Counted from the first letter of the stretch, positions 46,981-60,125 are shown. The stretch: DNA of 64,000 nt from Setophaga petechia (GCA_024362935.1 JANCRA010000067.1:2297921-2361920), one strand, 5' to 3'. A program made the numbers and translations. The notes: a model not told the origin generated them from the letters alone.

Positions 46981-48369
46981 GAATATATGTTAAACCAGCC
47001 TTTGCAGAGCTGAGGATGTGCACAGTGAGGCAAAGGCAGAATGCACAGGCTCCTGTTGAGCATTTCCAGAGCTGTAGTGAGCTGTGACTTGCTCTGAGTC
47101 AGTCTGCCAGTCACAGGGGTGCAGCTGATGCTCATCCCAGTTAATTTTAGCTGCCAACAAGTTTGCTGTCTGTTCTGAGCCAGCCTTTCAGGCTGACTGT
47201 GTTGTCAACACACAGAGACAAGTAACCCCAGAGGGCAATTCATCCAACCTCTCTGCATCAGCTCCAGAGAGACATAATGAAGGGCTTGGGTTAGATGCCT
47301 AATTATTGGATGGTGAAGGTTAGGGAAGATGAATCCCATCAGAAAAAAAAAAAAAAAAACCACAAAAAAAACCAGGTTGTAGGAAATGTTTTGCAGGCTC
47401 CCTGCCAGCTAAGGACTCCTCTCTGCAGTGACACCTGGCCCTGTTCCAGCTCCTTTCCTCTTCCAAGCAATGTGCAAAAGAGGATGCAGGAGAAGGGAAC
47501 AACTTGACTTCAATATCCCTGGAGCAGTATTTTTATTCTGCCCGTCCCTGGGATGAGCTGAGAAGGAAGAACTCTTTGGAGTGGCAGGGAGTGAATAAAG
47601 TGAGGTCAGTGTGCCCAGGTTTGTTTGTTCTCCCCTGTGCTCCTGTTTTCTGAGCCTGCTCTGTTTGTTTCTTGCATGGGGACAGATTGCATTCCCCTGC
47701 TCAATACCAACAAGGCTTTTGTGGTGCTGGAATTGGGCAGGGAGAATATTCAGAGAGCAAAGGGAATGTGGGTCCAAACAGGGACAAACAGGCTGATTTA
47801 GGGCTCCCTGCTGAACAAAGCCTCAACCTCCATGCTGTGTTAGCACACATCCAACCCCAGCCCTGAGCCATTGGGATTGATGTCTGGGTTATGGGCCATA
47901 TCACAGTCATTATCTCAGCAGATTCTTCCCTTCAGCTTTTGCTTCACTTCCCAAAATAAAGGCTTCTACTCTTCATTTCCAGAGCCACAACCATTCCTTA
48001 GGATATGTGAACAAGGGAACCAATTTCAAAGTTTTCCAATTTCAAATTTCCAAAGTGAACAAGGGATCCAATTTCATTTCCAGCATAGTAACTTTGCCTT
48101 GGTATGATGCATTTATCTAAATTTTTTTTGCTTCATTTTAACAATAATAATACAAAGATCACCTCCTACTGCAGCTGCAATTTGTGAGGCATTATAGGGG
48201 AATTTAGCTAGGGTATGAAAAATTGGAATAGACTGGGGAAGAAACACTTGGTGTGCTAATCATGCCCTGAAGATATGTCAGATATGTCACTAGATGTCAA
48301 TCAATCCTGTGTTATGTTGCCCTCAGTAGGACTAGCCTTCACACATACAGGGAAAAAGTCTGGAAGCAA
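46981..48369. other. No recognisable feature; poly-A run
   Basis: Unique-looking sequence. A 17-bp A-run lies at 47343-47359. A short direct repeat of CCAATTTCA/GAACAAGG phrases occurs at 48008-48078. Confidence 0.5.
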
Positions 48370-48475
48370 AACCACAAAAAACCTCCAAAATCCAAAATAA
48401 AAAAAAACAAAACCCAAAAAACCACAAAAAAAAAAAAAGAAAAAAAACCAAAACAGACAAACCAAAAACCCCAGA
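48370..48475. repeat. A/C-only low-complexity tract
   Basis: Runs of A broken mostly by C (AAAACCCAAAAAACCACAAA and similar). The minus strand is T/G-rich and gives a spurious poly-Phe/Val frame. Confidence 0.9.
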
Positions 48476-49604
48476 GGTTAAGGCAGGCATGAAGCAACAA
48501 AGAAAGAGATGAAAAAAGACATCTCTGGAGCTTCTCTACAAGGGAGATCTCTGAGATTTGGTTCTCCCTCCCTGGTGGAGATCCCCTCACTGGCCTCCCT
48601 GAACACCCTGCAGCAAATGGGTGACTTTTGGAGTAATTTTGGTATTTTTCTTGCTGGATGTAATGCTTTTCTTCAAACACTGGTTTGTAGGAGTCATTCC
48701 CAAATCGTGTGCAGCCTTCTCAGCCATAAGTTGGGTGGTCTTTTTCAGGCCCACATCCCACACAGCCTGCAGCCAGATTGAAAATCCTGACATAATGCTG
48801 CTTTAGATTACAATCCCTCTTTAGCTGTATCACATCTCAAACATTTGTAAGCATGTTTACAATGCTAATTTCTTTACAAGGCAAACTTATCTTTCCCAAG
48901 CATCAAAAGAGGTTTCCCCAGAGGAATTTTTGTTTAGCTGACAATGAGAAAAGCACTCTCATAGATGAAAAAAGCAAACCCACTAAGCCCTTTTCATTGG
49001 AATTATATAAACATGTTTCCAAAGAAGATGTAGAAGGAGAGAGAAGCCTCTTCACTTAGAGTCTGTGAACCTATGGCTTGAAGAGCATTTAAATGGTATT
49101 GAGTTCTCTACATCTCCACACAGCTGAGAAAAATGCCACCCTGGAAATCACCCTGGTGATGCTGATCAGTCCTTCCCTGTGAATGAACCCACTGAGACAG
49201 GGACATCTACCTTCAGCCAGCTGAATCCCACTCTTGAGTGGCCCATAAAGCACTGAACAAACTGGATCTTCAGCAGCAAGCACTGGCACAGGCACCTGGA
49301 GAAAGCTTTTGGGAGACACGTGGTAGGAAGCTCATGGCTCAGAATATCATGGATGGTGGAGAAGTGAAGAGTGGATGTGTTCTCACTACACTGAAAAACA
49401 AAATCAAATTTCTACAGGCCCCAAAACCTGCTGAGGGTAGCTGGATCCCTAAGTTTGATGCCAAACCTTGCCCTGGATTTGCACATTCCTTGGGAATGGT
49501 ATCCAGATTTAAGGGCAAGGAAGTGTTTAGTTGGATGTCATGTGGACAATGCTTCCAGCCACAGCCTTGATTTATTTGGAGATGGCTCAGGTTTAGCTGG
49601 GTCT
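48476..49604. other. No recognisable feature
   Basis: Unique-looking sequence. A 110-codon plus frame (49238-49570) has mixed composition but no recognisable domain and runs into LTR C. Confidence 0.45.
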
Positions 49605-50275
49605 GTATTCAATTATCATCTGTCAGAGCTGGGGCAGTTCTCTGCTGTTCCTTGGGCAGTTTTTTCTTTCTCTCTCCCACAGCCAACCCTCCCTGCAGGA
49701 GATCTCTGCTGTCCATGGCCACTGAGTGTCCCTGCAGGGCTGATCCCATTCCCCCATCCCATGGGGAGATGCTGCGCCCAGGGCAGGAGCCAAGCATTCC
49801 TACCTGGATCCAAGCTGAGCCTGGCCCAGCACAGCAGCCTTTGCCCCCTGCACTGCCAGAGGAGCAGCTTTCTGCTGCCCTGCATGGCCAGAGGGAGCCC
49901 AGGCCCATCTGCAGCAGCCCTGGAGCTGCAGAGGAAAACTCCCCCCTTGTGCAGGATCCCTGCTGCAGCAGAACCACAGCTGGCACTGCAGGAGGGCTGA
50001 GCCCCCATGGGATGGGGCTGGGACACCACCCTGGCACACAGCAGGGTACGTTCTCACTCTGGCAGTGGTTTTCAGTTTTTTGTGGTTTTTGTTTGTACTA
50101 TTGCATTTTTATTTAAATTTTCCTAATAAAGAACTGTTATTCTTGTTCCCATCTCTTTACCTGACAGCCCCTTAATTAAAAAAATCTAATAATTCAAAGG
50201 GAGGGGTTTACATTTTCCATTTCAAGGCAGGCTTCTGCCTTCCTGAGGATGCACTTGTCTTTTGAAACCAAGACA
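49605..50275 (+). mobile_element. Solo LTR, family C
   Basis: About 670 bp without nested insertion, so it shows the plain family layout: GC-rich core (49621-50040), AT-rich segment with the polyadenylation signal CTAATAAAGAACTG, and the 3' end AACCAAGACA. The extreme 5' end is missing or diverged. It shares the core with the 16-kb copy at 416 of 420 positions without gaps, but the two differ strongly just outside it. Confidence 0.85.
50125..50130 (+). promoter_or_regulatory. Polyadenylation signal of LTR C
   Basis: AATAAA in a TTTTCCTAATAAAGAACTG context. It fixes the sense strand of family C. Confidence 0.6.
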
Positions 50276-52364
50276 TGAGAGCATCTTCACCTTCCCATTT
50301 GTGTCACAAACAAGTGTCTGCTGACTGAGAAACACAGGGAGTGTGTGCCCTGCTCATTCCCCTGCCTGTTGTACAACCAGCCCACACTTGCCTGTGTTAG
50401 TACTCAACTCATCTCTCTGATGAGTACAGCTATTAATAGGAGCTCAGGAATCATATTTAAAGCAGACAAATCAGCATCTTCAGCAGGCTGATATGTTGGC
50501 ACAGCAACAGGATTATGTAAAGGCTATTGATCCAGAGTACCTTTAAAAATAAATACACATTTTACAACTGTTTTTTTAATGATATTTACTTTTTTTTCCC
50601 TTGGCTTATTACAAAATTTTATGTAATTATTAGATTTATAAATACATTGATGTATTTTTTTACTTTGCATATTGAACACATGTTCCTTGCTATGAATAAA
50701 CAAAGTACTGAGCACCACTTCAGGAAGAAAAATGTTGAGGGCATCATTAGGGCTTGTGTGTCTTATTCCACGTTCATACATACAAGGAAATTGGTCAGCT
50801 CTACTTCTTCCCCTACTATGGTATTCCCAATATAAATTGTGAGACAGAGTTGTGATCTGCAGAAGGAATGGATAAAATTATGACCAAAAGCAAAAAAAAT
50901 TATGATCAGTAGATAAAATTATGAACACCATCCCTTTTGTTGGAAAAGGGAATGAACAAAGTGTATCTCCACTGCTTAACAAGTGGTTTTAAGCAAAAAA
51001 GGTATTAATTTACATGTTTTTCCTGAAGGATTCAGACATGAAAAACAAGGGAAAATAACAGCACAGCTTTTTTATTAATTATTATTATTTGTCACTGCAG
51101 ACTTCATTTATAGTCACTGGAATAATTATTACTAGAGCTGATTTGGTGGATTTATCCAAAATCACCTGTTTTACAGTAAGAGAAACTGCCTCTCCTCAAA
51201 AAAAAAAAAAAAATTCTGTCTCTAAAGTGAACTTAAAAACTGACATTAAACTTTCAAGTTCCTAAATTTGGGATAAAATGATTCCACCCTACATGTCACA
51301 TAGTCAGACACTAAGCCCAAGAGTTATGGGAGCTTCTGGAGAGCTCCTAAGAGAAGGAAGAACACAGAAGTGTGGTGACACAGCACTGAGTTCTCAGTTA
51401 ACAAAATAATTGACTTTCTGCCCCCACAGCCTGGCAGGAGGTCATTAGTCAGTGCCTAGAAAACCATTGATTGCTTCAGCCCAACATCCACAGGCACCTT
51501 GGAGAGGCAGAAATGAAAACAGCAGGGAGAAGTTCTGGGTTATAAGACCAAGTTGGAGATTTTGGCTTGCACAGGTGGATTTGGTTTGGATTTTGGATGA
51601 ATTTGGTTCACCTCTCTGTTGGTTTGACTCATCAGCCTGGTGGTAGTTCTTGAGGTAAAAATAGAAATGGTGGTGATGCCACCGGAGATCTGAAGATGCC
51701 CACATTGACTGGGAATAAATAAGCACGGCCTACTGCCATGACAAGCTCTTTGGGGGAAGCAGAGAACAGGAAAACCTTAATTCTGCTTAAGCAGGACAAA
51801 GAAACCCCAAAAACCAGACAAAACCTCAAAAAACCCCACCAGCTGATTTCTTGCAGGTATATCTCCCCTCTCAGACTGTCTTTCCAAAAATTTTTAATAC
51901 TTTTCATCCCAGTCTCAGAATCAGGCTCAGTCTTATCCCTCTTATCTGGCAAACAAATACAGATTTATCTCCTAGTCTCAAACACTTGTGTCAGTAAGGG
52001 AAAGAAGTTTCTAGAAGATCTTAAACCACTTTTGGTCTGATCTACTGAAATCAAGTGTGAGCAGAGTTGGTTGTGTCTTTCTTTGACACACAACAAAGAA
52101 AGGAATGGAAAATCAAAGAAGGAAGAGGGGCTGAGTCTGATTCCTGTACCAGTTGTTCAAGTATGAACATAAACAAAAGGAATTATGGTGATTGTTCCTC
52201 CCAGTTGAGGAAGAAGAGGTTCAAAATAACAATGTCTAGGTTTAGTGCTAAGGGCAGAGCTCCTGAGACTTGCCAGGGAATTTCTGAAGTCCTGACAGGG
52301 ACTGGCAGTGCAGCACCACTGCCCTTCACAAAAAGGGAACTTCCAAATCAGAATTCTGGATTGT
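50276..52364. other. No recognisable feature
   Basis: About 2.1 kb of AT-rich unique sequence. An A-run lies near 51199-51213, and a small ATAAAATTATGA duplication at 50871-50935. Confidence 0.5.
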
Positions 52365-52748
52365 CAGCTTGGTTTGTTCAGTCTGGGGAGGAAAAGGCAC
52401 TGGGGAGACCTAAGAGCCCCTTCCAGGGCATAAAGGGGCTCAAAGAGAGCTGGAGAGGGACTGGGGACAAGGGTCTGGAGTGACAGGTCAAGGGGGAATG
52501 GCTTCAGACTGAAGGAGGGCAGGGTTAGATGGGATATTGGGAAGAAATTGTTTATTCAGAGGGTGCTGAGGCCCTGGCACAGGTTTCCCAGAGAAGCTGA
52601 TCCACTTCTGGATCCCTGGAAGTGTCCAGGGCCAGTTTGGATGGGGCTTGGAGCAACCTAGGATGGTGGAAGGTGTCCCTGCCCCTGGCAGTGTTTGTAA
52701 CTAGATGACCTCCTAGTTTCCTTCCAACACAAGCCATTCTATGATTTT
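52365..52748 (+). mobile_element. CR1: CR1 LINE 3' end
   Basis: It begins around GTTTGTTCAGTCTGGGGAGG and continues with 'ggagagggactggggacaag', 'ggaatggcttcagactgaag', 'gaggccctggcacaggtttc', CCACTTCTGGATCCCTGGAA and a CTATGATTTT end. One of the longest CR1 3' segments here. Confidence 0.92.
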
Positions 52749-52858
52749 AGTATGCTTTGAAGCAAAAACAGTAATTTTCGGACCCTGGTCCTGAAAATCA
52801 TCTCCCACAATAAAAAACCCAAAAACATTCTCTTTCAGTTTCTTTGGAAGGACATATG

Positions 52859-53242
52859 TGTCGCAGACAACATTTATGAAAAATCTTTTCCTTAGGATTT
52901 TTCCCCCTGAGAAGCTGAGAGGCCTCAGGAACAAAATGTAAACATTGATTATCTGCTGCTGTGGAATGCAACAGGTGCATCTGGGATTGGTCTCACATGG
53001 TTGTTTTTAATTAATGGCCAATCACAGTCAGCTGGCTCGGACAGAGAGTCCAAAGCAGAGCCTTTGTTATCATTCTTTCTTTTTCTATTCTTAGCCAGCC
53101 TTCTGATGAAATCCTTTCTTCTATTCTTTTAGTATAGTTTTAATGTAATATATATCATAAAATAATAAATCAAACCTTCTGAAACATGGAGTCAGATCCT
53201 CATCTCTTCCCTCATCCTAAGACCCCTATGAACACTGTCACA
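52859..53242 (+). mobile_element. Solo LTR, family A, copy 4
   Basis: 384 bp from TGTCGCAGAC to ACACTGTCACA. Flanks CATATG (52853-52858) and CATATT (53243-53248) match at 5 of 6 positions. It contains GAAGCTGAGAGGCCTCAGGA, CTGCTGCTGTGGAATGCAAC and an AATAATAAATC polyadenylation region. Confidence 0.88.
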
Positions 53243-53917
53243 CATATTCACGAAGGCATTTTGGTGTAGCACTTCTGCATGAATCCCATTACCTTCCTAG
53301 CAAACACAATGTGTAGTCATGAAACAGAATAAAAAAAAAAAAAACATCTTTATGTTTGCATTTTCCCATCAACTGCAATGATAGAGGAACATTCTTTAAT
53401 TACTGCTCCTCTGTGTGATTCTTTTCAGATCACACATTGTCCTTAAATGAAAAAAGAGTAAGGAAATATATAATAGTAAAGGAAGGATAATTTCAAATTT
53501 GTATTTTGGAGTGGGGATTATTGTGGTGTTACCACAAGCTCTTTTTTGGCAAAAAAACTGTTCTTCAAGGGAACAGCTACCTGTGTCTCAGGATCAGTTC
53601 AAGCATTCAGCTGCAGCCCACAGGAACTTAAGAAAAGATGTTTTTTCTCTCCCATTCCCGTCTTTGCTGGTTTTCCAGTTGGCAGCTGAAATCTATAAAT
53701 AGCTGGGGAGATGATTAGTCTGAAGGATGAGACTGAAAGAGTCACAAATGAAATAATTACCCCACATCTGTGCAGAGCTCTGCAACAAAACTTCTAACAC
53801 CAGCACTGGGCACAGAAGGGACATATCCAAGATAAGATCAAGACTTGTTTTCCATCATTGTTTCTATCCTGACAAAGCTGTTCATGCTGCTTGGCTACTG
53901 TTTTTAAGGGTCTCATC
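53243..53917. other. No recognisable feature
   Basis: AT-rich unique sequence with an A-run near 53331-53344. Confidence 0.5.
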
Positions 53918-54470
53918 TGTGGGAAATGGATTTACAGAAAATTTTTAAAGTTTGACAGAAGGTTTACATACTATGTATTTGTTTGAAAATTTTGAGATAA
54001 TACATGTTGAATTAGAAATGTTATGGAATAGGATAGACCTTGCTGAGAGAGAAATTGAATTAAAAACAAGTTTTAGAGGATAGCTTTGTAAATAAGATTA
54101 GATATTTTAGAGAAATAGAACTAGAGAAAATGGAGAAAATGAAAAATATGTTGTAGCTGGACTCACAAGGGGTAATTTTAGATGATTGGCTTTAAGGCAT
54201 TTACAGCATGGTGTGGCTAAAGCTGATTGGCCAAGAAACACTTATAGTGTATTGTAATTAGAAAATAATTGGCTTGTAATGGTGTGAATGACAACATCTG
54301 TATTGTCTCACCCTTCTCATGAGACTGAAAATGGAATAAAAGTTTTTAAAACGCCTCTAAGTTGCCCCATCTCTGGGTCAGAAAAGGGTATAATCTAATA
54401 AATATTGTAAAATATGGTAATAAGCATAATTAGTTGTTTCCCCTGTGAGTACAGAAGTAAAAACTGCACC
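53918..54470 (+). mobile_element. LTR-like sequence (family E), probably a solo LTR
   Basis: AT-rich LTR-like block: TTTGTAAATAAGATTAGATA, 'tttaaggcatttacagcatg', 'ctaaagctgattggcc', CATGAGACTGAAAATGGAAT followed by AATAAAAG, and CTCTGGGTCAGAAAAGGGT. The layout resembles passerine retroviral LTRs. No target-site duplication was confirmed, so both ends are approximate. Confidence 0.5.
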
Positions 54471-56035
54471 TGAAAAAGTATTTACAGACACATGAATATT
54501 TTTAAATTTTCTAAAAGACAGGTATTTGGGAATATCTGTTTGCTATAGCTGTATAGGGTCTCATCCAAAAAACAATGTCTTCTAAAAAGCCCGAGACCTG
54601 GCTGTGTTCTCCTAACAGCATTTTTTTTTTCATGTGTGTTTGTAGAAATTCAGCTGCAAGCAGCAGTTTCCTTCCAGAACTTAGAAAATCCCATCTCTCC
54701 ATGAACCATTCATACACCATCCTGCCTTTCCAGTAATGTTGTTGTTGGCCTTGCTCAGACAACTGAGTCAGAAAAAATTTGCTGTTGGTTTTCCCCACGC
54801 TGCCTCTCGTTGTATTGATTTCTCTCTGTGGTTTGTGAGTCGTTCTCCTTTTCCCTGGTTCTCAGGATTGCCTCCCTGCAGGAAGCAAGGCTCTGTTGCA
54901 AAGGCCTCTCTGTGCTGCTGTGGAATGCCTCCACTTGGCATTGGCTTTTCAAAAGCTTTTCTCTCTGCTTTCTGAAGACCCACAACAGGTTTTAGTTTCA
55001 ATTGCCCAGTCACAAAGTTTTCTTACAGAGGAAAAAAGGAAAAAAAAGAAAAAAAAAAAGTGATTTCCCAGCACTGAAATCACCTTGCTTGAAAAGCTGC
55101 TAAAATCCAAGTGTGTACTGAAGTGTATTTATTGTCCGGTTTATAAATGAAGACAGAGAAGTTCTGGTGTTGTGAGATAAGGTGATTTTCATCAAACTCA
55201 GAATCATTCAGAATTGCCTTCAGATGTTATTAAATTCCTCTATGAATTATTAAATTCCACCATCCCTCCATGTGGTCTTGCCTCAGTGAGATTTGATGGG
55301 TTTCTAACATCTAAATCCAAGACAAAAATCACAAGTGAACCACAACAGAAATATGAAGTTGCAAGATATGAAAATCTGTGTCCCTACACTGCTTTTCTTC
55401 TCTCATTCCTTCCACAATCAGGACTCTTTCTTTATACATTGCCTGAATCAAAATTTATGGGTCTTCCATTGCTGTAATGGATCTTTGTGTTCATCTAAAG
55501 CTGGATTCGCTCCCCATTATTTTACCTTTTAAAAAAGTCTAGTTTGAGCACATTCTCTGTTCTCGTTTTTTAACAAAAAACCTGTTGAGCATGAGGCAGA
55601 TACTTAAAAAAAAATTGGGAATTACTGAGTATCAAGCAAATACCTCAGCCAGAGCAAATATAATGGGACAGAAAGAGGGGATCACCTTTAGCAGACAAAT
55701 TCTCTTCCTCACAAAGAACTTGCAAATACACCTGAAAAACATGATTTCTTGTTCTCCCACACCAGCAAGTACAACAATCATTTTAAGGCCAGCAAAGATT
55801 GTTATCAAGACATATTCTCCCTACAGTCAAATTGGTTTCTATTTCCATTTACGTTATACAGGAAGAGTTAGTAGTTCCAGCACCAAGGGTCATTTGGAGA
55901 TCCTCAAGTCAAAAATATCAGTTAAGTCTTGATTTTGAATGGAATGAATTCAAGGCAGATGATCAACAAATCTGAAGATTAGGGGAAAAACATCACAAGA
56001 AAAATTATTTAAAAAAAAGTAAGAAAGAGGGTGAT
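54471..56035. other. No recognisable feature
   Basis: About 1.6 kb of unique-looking sequence with purine-rich runs near 55028-55062. Frames (up to 115 codons) are without recognisable motifs. Confidence 0.5.
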
Positions 56036-56460
56036 TGTCACATTCATGTTTTCTGAAAAATCTCCTCACCCAGGATTTTTCTCCTGGGAAGCTGAGAAGC
56101 CTCAGAGAAAAAGGAAAACCATAATTATCTGATTTGCTTCTCCTGTGTTTTTCTCCTTGGAATGTGTTTGGAGATTGTTTATCCAACAGGTGATTGTTTC
56201 ATGGGTTTCTGCTGTGAATTATTTTTCACTCAATGGCCAATCAGGGCCAAGCTGTGTCAAGACTTTGGAGAGAGTCAGGAGTTTTCATTATTATCTTTTT
56301 AGCATTCTGAAAGTATCCTTTCTGTATTCTTTAGTATAGTTTAGTATAGTATTCTTTAACATAATATAGTACCATAAAGTAATAAATTAGCCTTCTGAGA
56401 ACATGGAGTCAAATTCATCATTCCTGCCTTCCAATGTCAAGCCATCCTGCAAATACAATA
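56036..56460 (+). mobile_element. Solo LTR, family B
   Basis: 425 bp from TGTCACATTC to CTGCAAATACAATA, flanked by GGTGAT and GATGAT (5 of 6). A tandem TTTAGTATAG motif (56332-56350) and AATAAATTAGCCTTCTGAG mark the promoter/polyadenylation part. It is not nested in another repeat, so it defines the family ends. Confidence 0.85.
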
Positions 56461-57056
56461 GATGATGAATTTTTTAAGTTTCTGAAGTCCTCTGCTCGCT
56501 GCTTGACAGTCCAAGAGACAAAGGAAAGAATGAACTCTTACAACTAAATGCAACCCCACACAGCCAAGGCAGAACTGTGGTTCTGTGAGAAATTCCCAAG
56601 TGTTCCAATGCCATTAGACAGATGAATAGATTAATAGAAGCTTAGGGAAAAATGGAGTGCAGTCTTGTTAATTAGTCAAAGAGATACCCATCGTTATGAT
56701 CTCATTTGTTCATGCTCTGAGTCACCACCAAAATCATGGTTGCTCACACAGGCAGCTTTTGGATCATCCATCACCAGTTAAACCCTAATTCACAATTTCC
56801 CCAAGTAAATGCATCCTAAATCACTCCTGAAGTCCCTCCTGACAGATTGCTGCCATACAAAACCAACACGCAGCCTTAATCTTCCATTTGCTGTCTGGGA
56901 AGACAACAAATATTTACAGAAAACTCTCACATCCTGCCACGTGTGGAGGCTTCAGCAGCATCAGGCTCAAGACTCAGCAGTGACACAAAAACAGGGCAGG
57001 CAGAGCCCATCCAAGCACAACCTAGTCTGGTATTTTCTGGGGTCCCTGTTGTTGGG
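56461..57056. other. No recognisable feature
   Basis: Unique-looking sequence. TTGGG (57052-57056) is the left target site of the next element. Confidence 0.5.
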
Positions 57057-57561
57057 AGGAAATGATGAATCTGACTCCATGTTCTTAGAAGTCTAATTTA
57101 TTATTTTATGATATTATATAATATTAAGGAATGCTATACTAAACTGTGGTGATGTTCGCAGGGGTCCCAGGATGAGGGAAGAGATGAGAATCTTGACTCC
57201 ATTTTTTAGAAGGCTGATTTATTATTTTATGACATATATTATATTTTAAAAATGATATATTAAAACTACACTAAAAGAATAGAAGAAAGGATTTCATCAG
57301 AAAGCTAGCAAGGAAAGGAATGGAATGATAATAAAATCTTATGCTGCTCGCAGCCTCGACATAGGTGGCTGTCATTGGTCATCAAGTAAAAACAATTTCA
57401 TATGCTGGGTAAACAATTCTCCAAATCACATTCCAAAGCAGCAAAACACAGGAGAAGCAAGTCAGATAATTATTGTTTTCCTTTTTCTCTGAGACTTCTC
57501 AGCTTCCTAGGAGAAGAAATCCTGGTGAAGGGATTTTTCAGAAAATATGACAGTGGCAACA
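57057..57561 (-). mobile_element. Mosaic LTR of families A and B
   Basis: The whole 505 bp is flanked by TTGGG (57052-57056 and 57562-57566). In plus coordinates it consists of an LTR B 3' part (57057 to about 57140), then an LTR A 3' part starting near GTGATGTTCGCAGGGGTCCC and running to about 57350, then LTR B 5' sequence to 57561. The 5' half of A and the middle of B are absent. Either A inserted in B and a deletion followed, or two related LTRs recombined. Confidence 0.75.
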
Positions 57562-58004
57562 TTGGGCAAGGAGGAACAAACCTCACAAGAAACTTCTGGA
57601 GTTCTGCTGGAAGTAAAGAGATGTAAATAATTCACTGTGCATTCATGAGCTGCTTTCAAGAAGTGCCTGGGAAAGGGGGAACACACACCAGCACAATGCA
57701 GCAGCCCACATTTTACCTGATGGAAAGGAAACACGTTCAGTAGTGAGTGCCAATGTGAAGCCTTGCCTTTCACAGTGCCTGTGACAAGCTCATACAAACA
57801 TTCCATCCAATGGTCCTTGATTAGCAAGGAAGGCTCTTAAGTCTGCCAAGCAAATCTGCAGCCTGGATTTTCAAACCAAAAAATTGGGATTTTTTTTTTT
57901 TTTTCTGAAGCCTGAAGCATGGAAGGAATAGCAACCCTCAGGGACACTCCTCTGTTAAAAAATGAGGCGTTATTTCAGAATCTTGAAAGAAGAAGAAAAA
58001 ATTT
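57562..58004. other. No recognisable feature
   Basis: Unique-looking sequence with a T-run at about 57890-57904. Confidence 0.5.
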
Positions 58005-58315
58005 CATAGAATTATGGGGTCATAGAATGGTTTGGGTTGGATGGGACCCTCAAGATCATTCAGTTCCACCTCCCTGCCATGGGCTGGGACATCTTCCACT
58101 ATCTCAGGTTTCTGCAAGTGCTATCCAACCTGGCCTTGGACACTTCCAGAGATCCAGGAGCAGCCACAGCTTCTCTGGTCAACCCTCACTGCTCTCACAG
58201 GAAACAATTTTTTCCCAATATCCAATCTAAACCAGCTCCCTTTCAGTTCAAAGCCTGAGCATGGCCTTCTCCATTAGAAGGAGTCAATGTACGTCCTGTG
58301 CCTGCAGGTTCTTCC
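58005..58315 (-). mobile_element. CR1: CR1 LINE 3' end
   Basis: ATAGAATGGTTTGGGTTGGA, 'ttcagttccacctccctgcc', 'ccaacctggccttggacact', and 'ccaatatccaatctaaacca'. Well preserved. Confidence 0.9.
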
Positions 58316-58454
58316 TGTGGGACTCCAGATCCATTATTTATTTAAAATGAGAGACATATCAAACAAAATAGACAAGAAGACAAACAGAAAACACACATTT
58401 CACTCCATATTCAGAAAATATTTGAGCCTGGCAGAGTTTCCTGCTCCAACCACT

Positions 58455-58715
58455 CTGCTCAAGCAGGATTAGCTACAGCAGCTGTTCCAGGACAGTGTCC
58501 AGGAAGGTTTTGAATGTCTCCAGGGATGAGGACTCCAGAACAACTCTGGGAAACCTGGTACAGTCTTAGACCACCCACACAGTAAGGAATCTGTTCTTGC
58601 ATTTAAAAGCCATTTCCAGTGTTTCTTTTTGTGCCCATTACCTTTTGTCCTGTCACTGAACACCACTGGGAAGAGCCTGGCTCCACCTTCTCTCCCTTCC
58701 TCCCAACAGGAGAAG
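58455..58715 (-). mobile_element. CR1: CR1 LINE fragment, different subfamily
   Basis: It has 'tccaggaaggttttgaatgt', CTCCAGGGATGAGGACTCCA, and 'gtgcccattaccttttgtcc'. The order and wording differ from the preceding CR1, so it is a separate, older copy. Confidence 0.85.
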
Positions 58716-59982
58716 CAAGTACACATTCAATCTGAAAGGTAATTTCAGAACAAATATTAGAACATATTGCATCAACATTTCTACTTCAAGGGGTTGATTG
58801 AGTACACAGGGCTGCAAACAGACACTGCCAGCACGGGAATTCAAATTCACAGAGTAATATATTAATACGATGTTTAAACATAATATTTTATTTATATCCA
58901 CACAACCAACAAAAATGGTAACACAACCAATATAAATGGTAACAAGCTCTGAATTTGTTGCAAGCCCTCACTCACCACGTTGGTTGTTTTTAGCTTTGGG
59001 TTTTTTCACTAATAAACAGAACAAATGGCAAAGCTCACCAGAAAAACACACAGAAGCTTTAGAGCTTAATTGGCTTCTACATTTGGGTCAGCAAATGTTC
59101 CTGCTACAAAGCCAGTGAGGGATTCTTGCAACCTATTCATGTTTCTCACCAGCACAACAGCAGCTAAAAAGATAGGCAACCATGGCTACCGTCATGGGAT
59201 CAGCAAACTTCTTTTCACAGCTGTAAATATTTGTAGTGGAGCCAATTAGAGGCAGTGTGGTTTTGTCAGCATTGCCTAGGAAACATCAATAGCTGCTCCA
59301 AAGAATCCCCCACCTCTCCTGATCCTGCTGGAGTTTATTGAACAGGGCAGTGGCTGATGGTGCCTGCTCCACACACTGAGCTGGATCTAGGTGAGAAACC
59401 AGCTCTGGCAAGGAATAAAGCTGCTCCTGGAGGCACCTCAGCTCTCTGGTGGGACTGTGAAAGCAGCAGGGAGGCAGCTGGGGGAGACCCCAGGCAGCGA
59501 GATTCATTTTAAACTAAGTGGAAGATTTCAGGTTCCTTTAGTACATCTTGTTTGTGTCAAAATCCCTGTTCTGAGCAAATGCCTTTCAAAGGCATTTGGG
59601 CACTGATGCATCTGCTCTCAGGGGAATTCTACAAGCAAGAGAGCCACATGTATAGAAGTCATGGATAAAAGTGGTTTCCTTTTCTTGTGAGTGTAAAAGC
59701 AAACATAGCCTCATAAAACTGGGAAAATTTCAAAGAACTAGCACCTTACATCTTTCTATCTTGCTTACATCTCCAAAACACAGAGCACCTACAAGCAACA
59801 CGCCTCAGCTACAGAACAAAGGAGTCTGTGTGTCCTGTCAGCTTTAAGGAGTATTTACCACATCTAAACATCCTTGATTTCCACTTGTCAGGCACTTTAC
59901 TGATGTTCAGGACAAAATCTTGTTCATGCTATGAGAAGGTGAAGGGTGTAGCACATGGAGAGGTAATGCCAAAACTGATTAC
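58716..59982. other. No recognisable feature
   Basis: Unique-looking sequence. A short direct repeat ACACAACCAA(C/T)A(A/T)AAATGGTAAC occurs at about 58899-58941. Confidence 0.5.
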
Positions 59983-60125
59983 AGAGTCATAGAATCCAAA
60001 AAGCCCTCCAAGATCATTGATTTTCCAAGAGCTAACCCAGTGTTGCCACGTTCACTACTAAACCCTGTCTCCAAGTGCCACATCCAAACACTTTTTGAAG
60101 CCTTCCAGGGAAGTTTTTTGCCATG
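59983..60125 (-). mobile_element. CR1: CR1 LINE 3' end (old)
   Basis: CAGAGTCATAGAATCC, 'ctaacccagtgttgcca', 'gtctccaagtgccacatcc' and 'gccttccaggga'. Confidence 0.8.

Noticed and set aside
49238..49570. 110-codon frame upstream of LTR C as a host exon
   Set aside because: Mixed composition but no recognisable domain, no clear acceptor, and the frame runs toward the LTR boundary.
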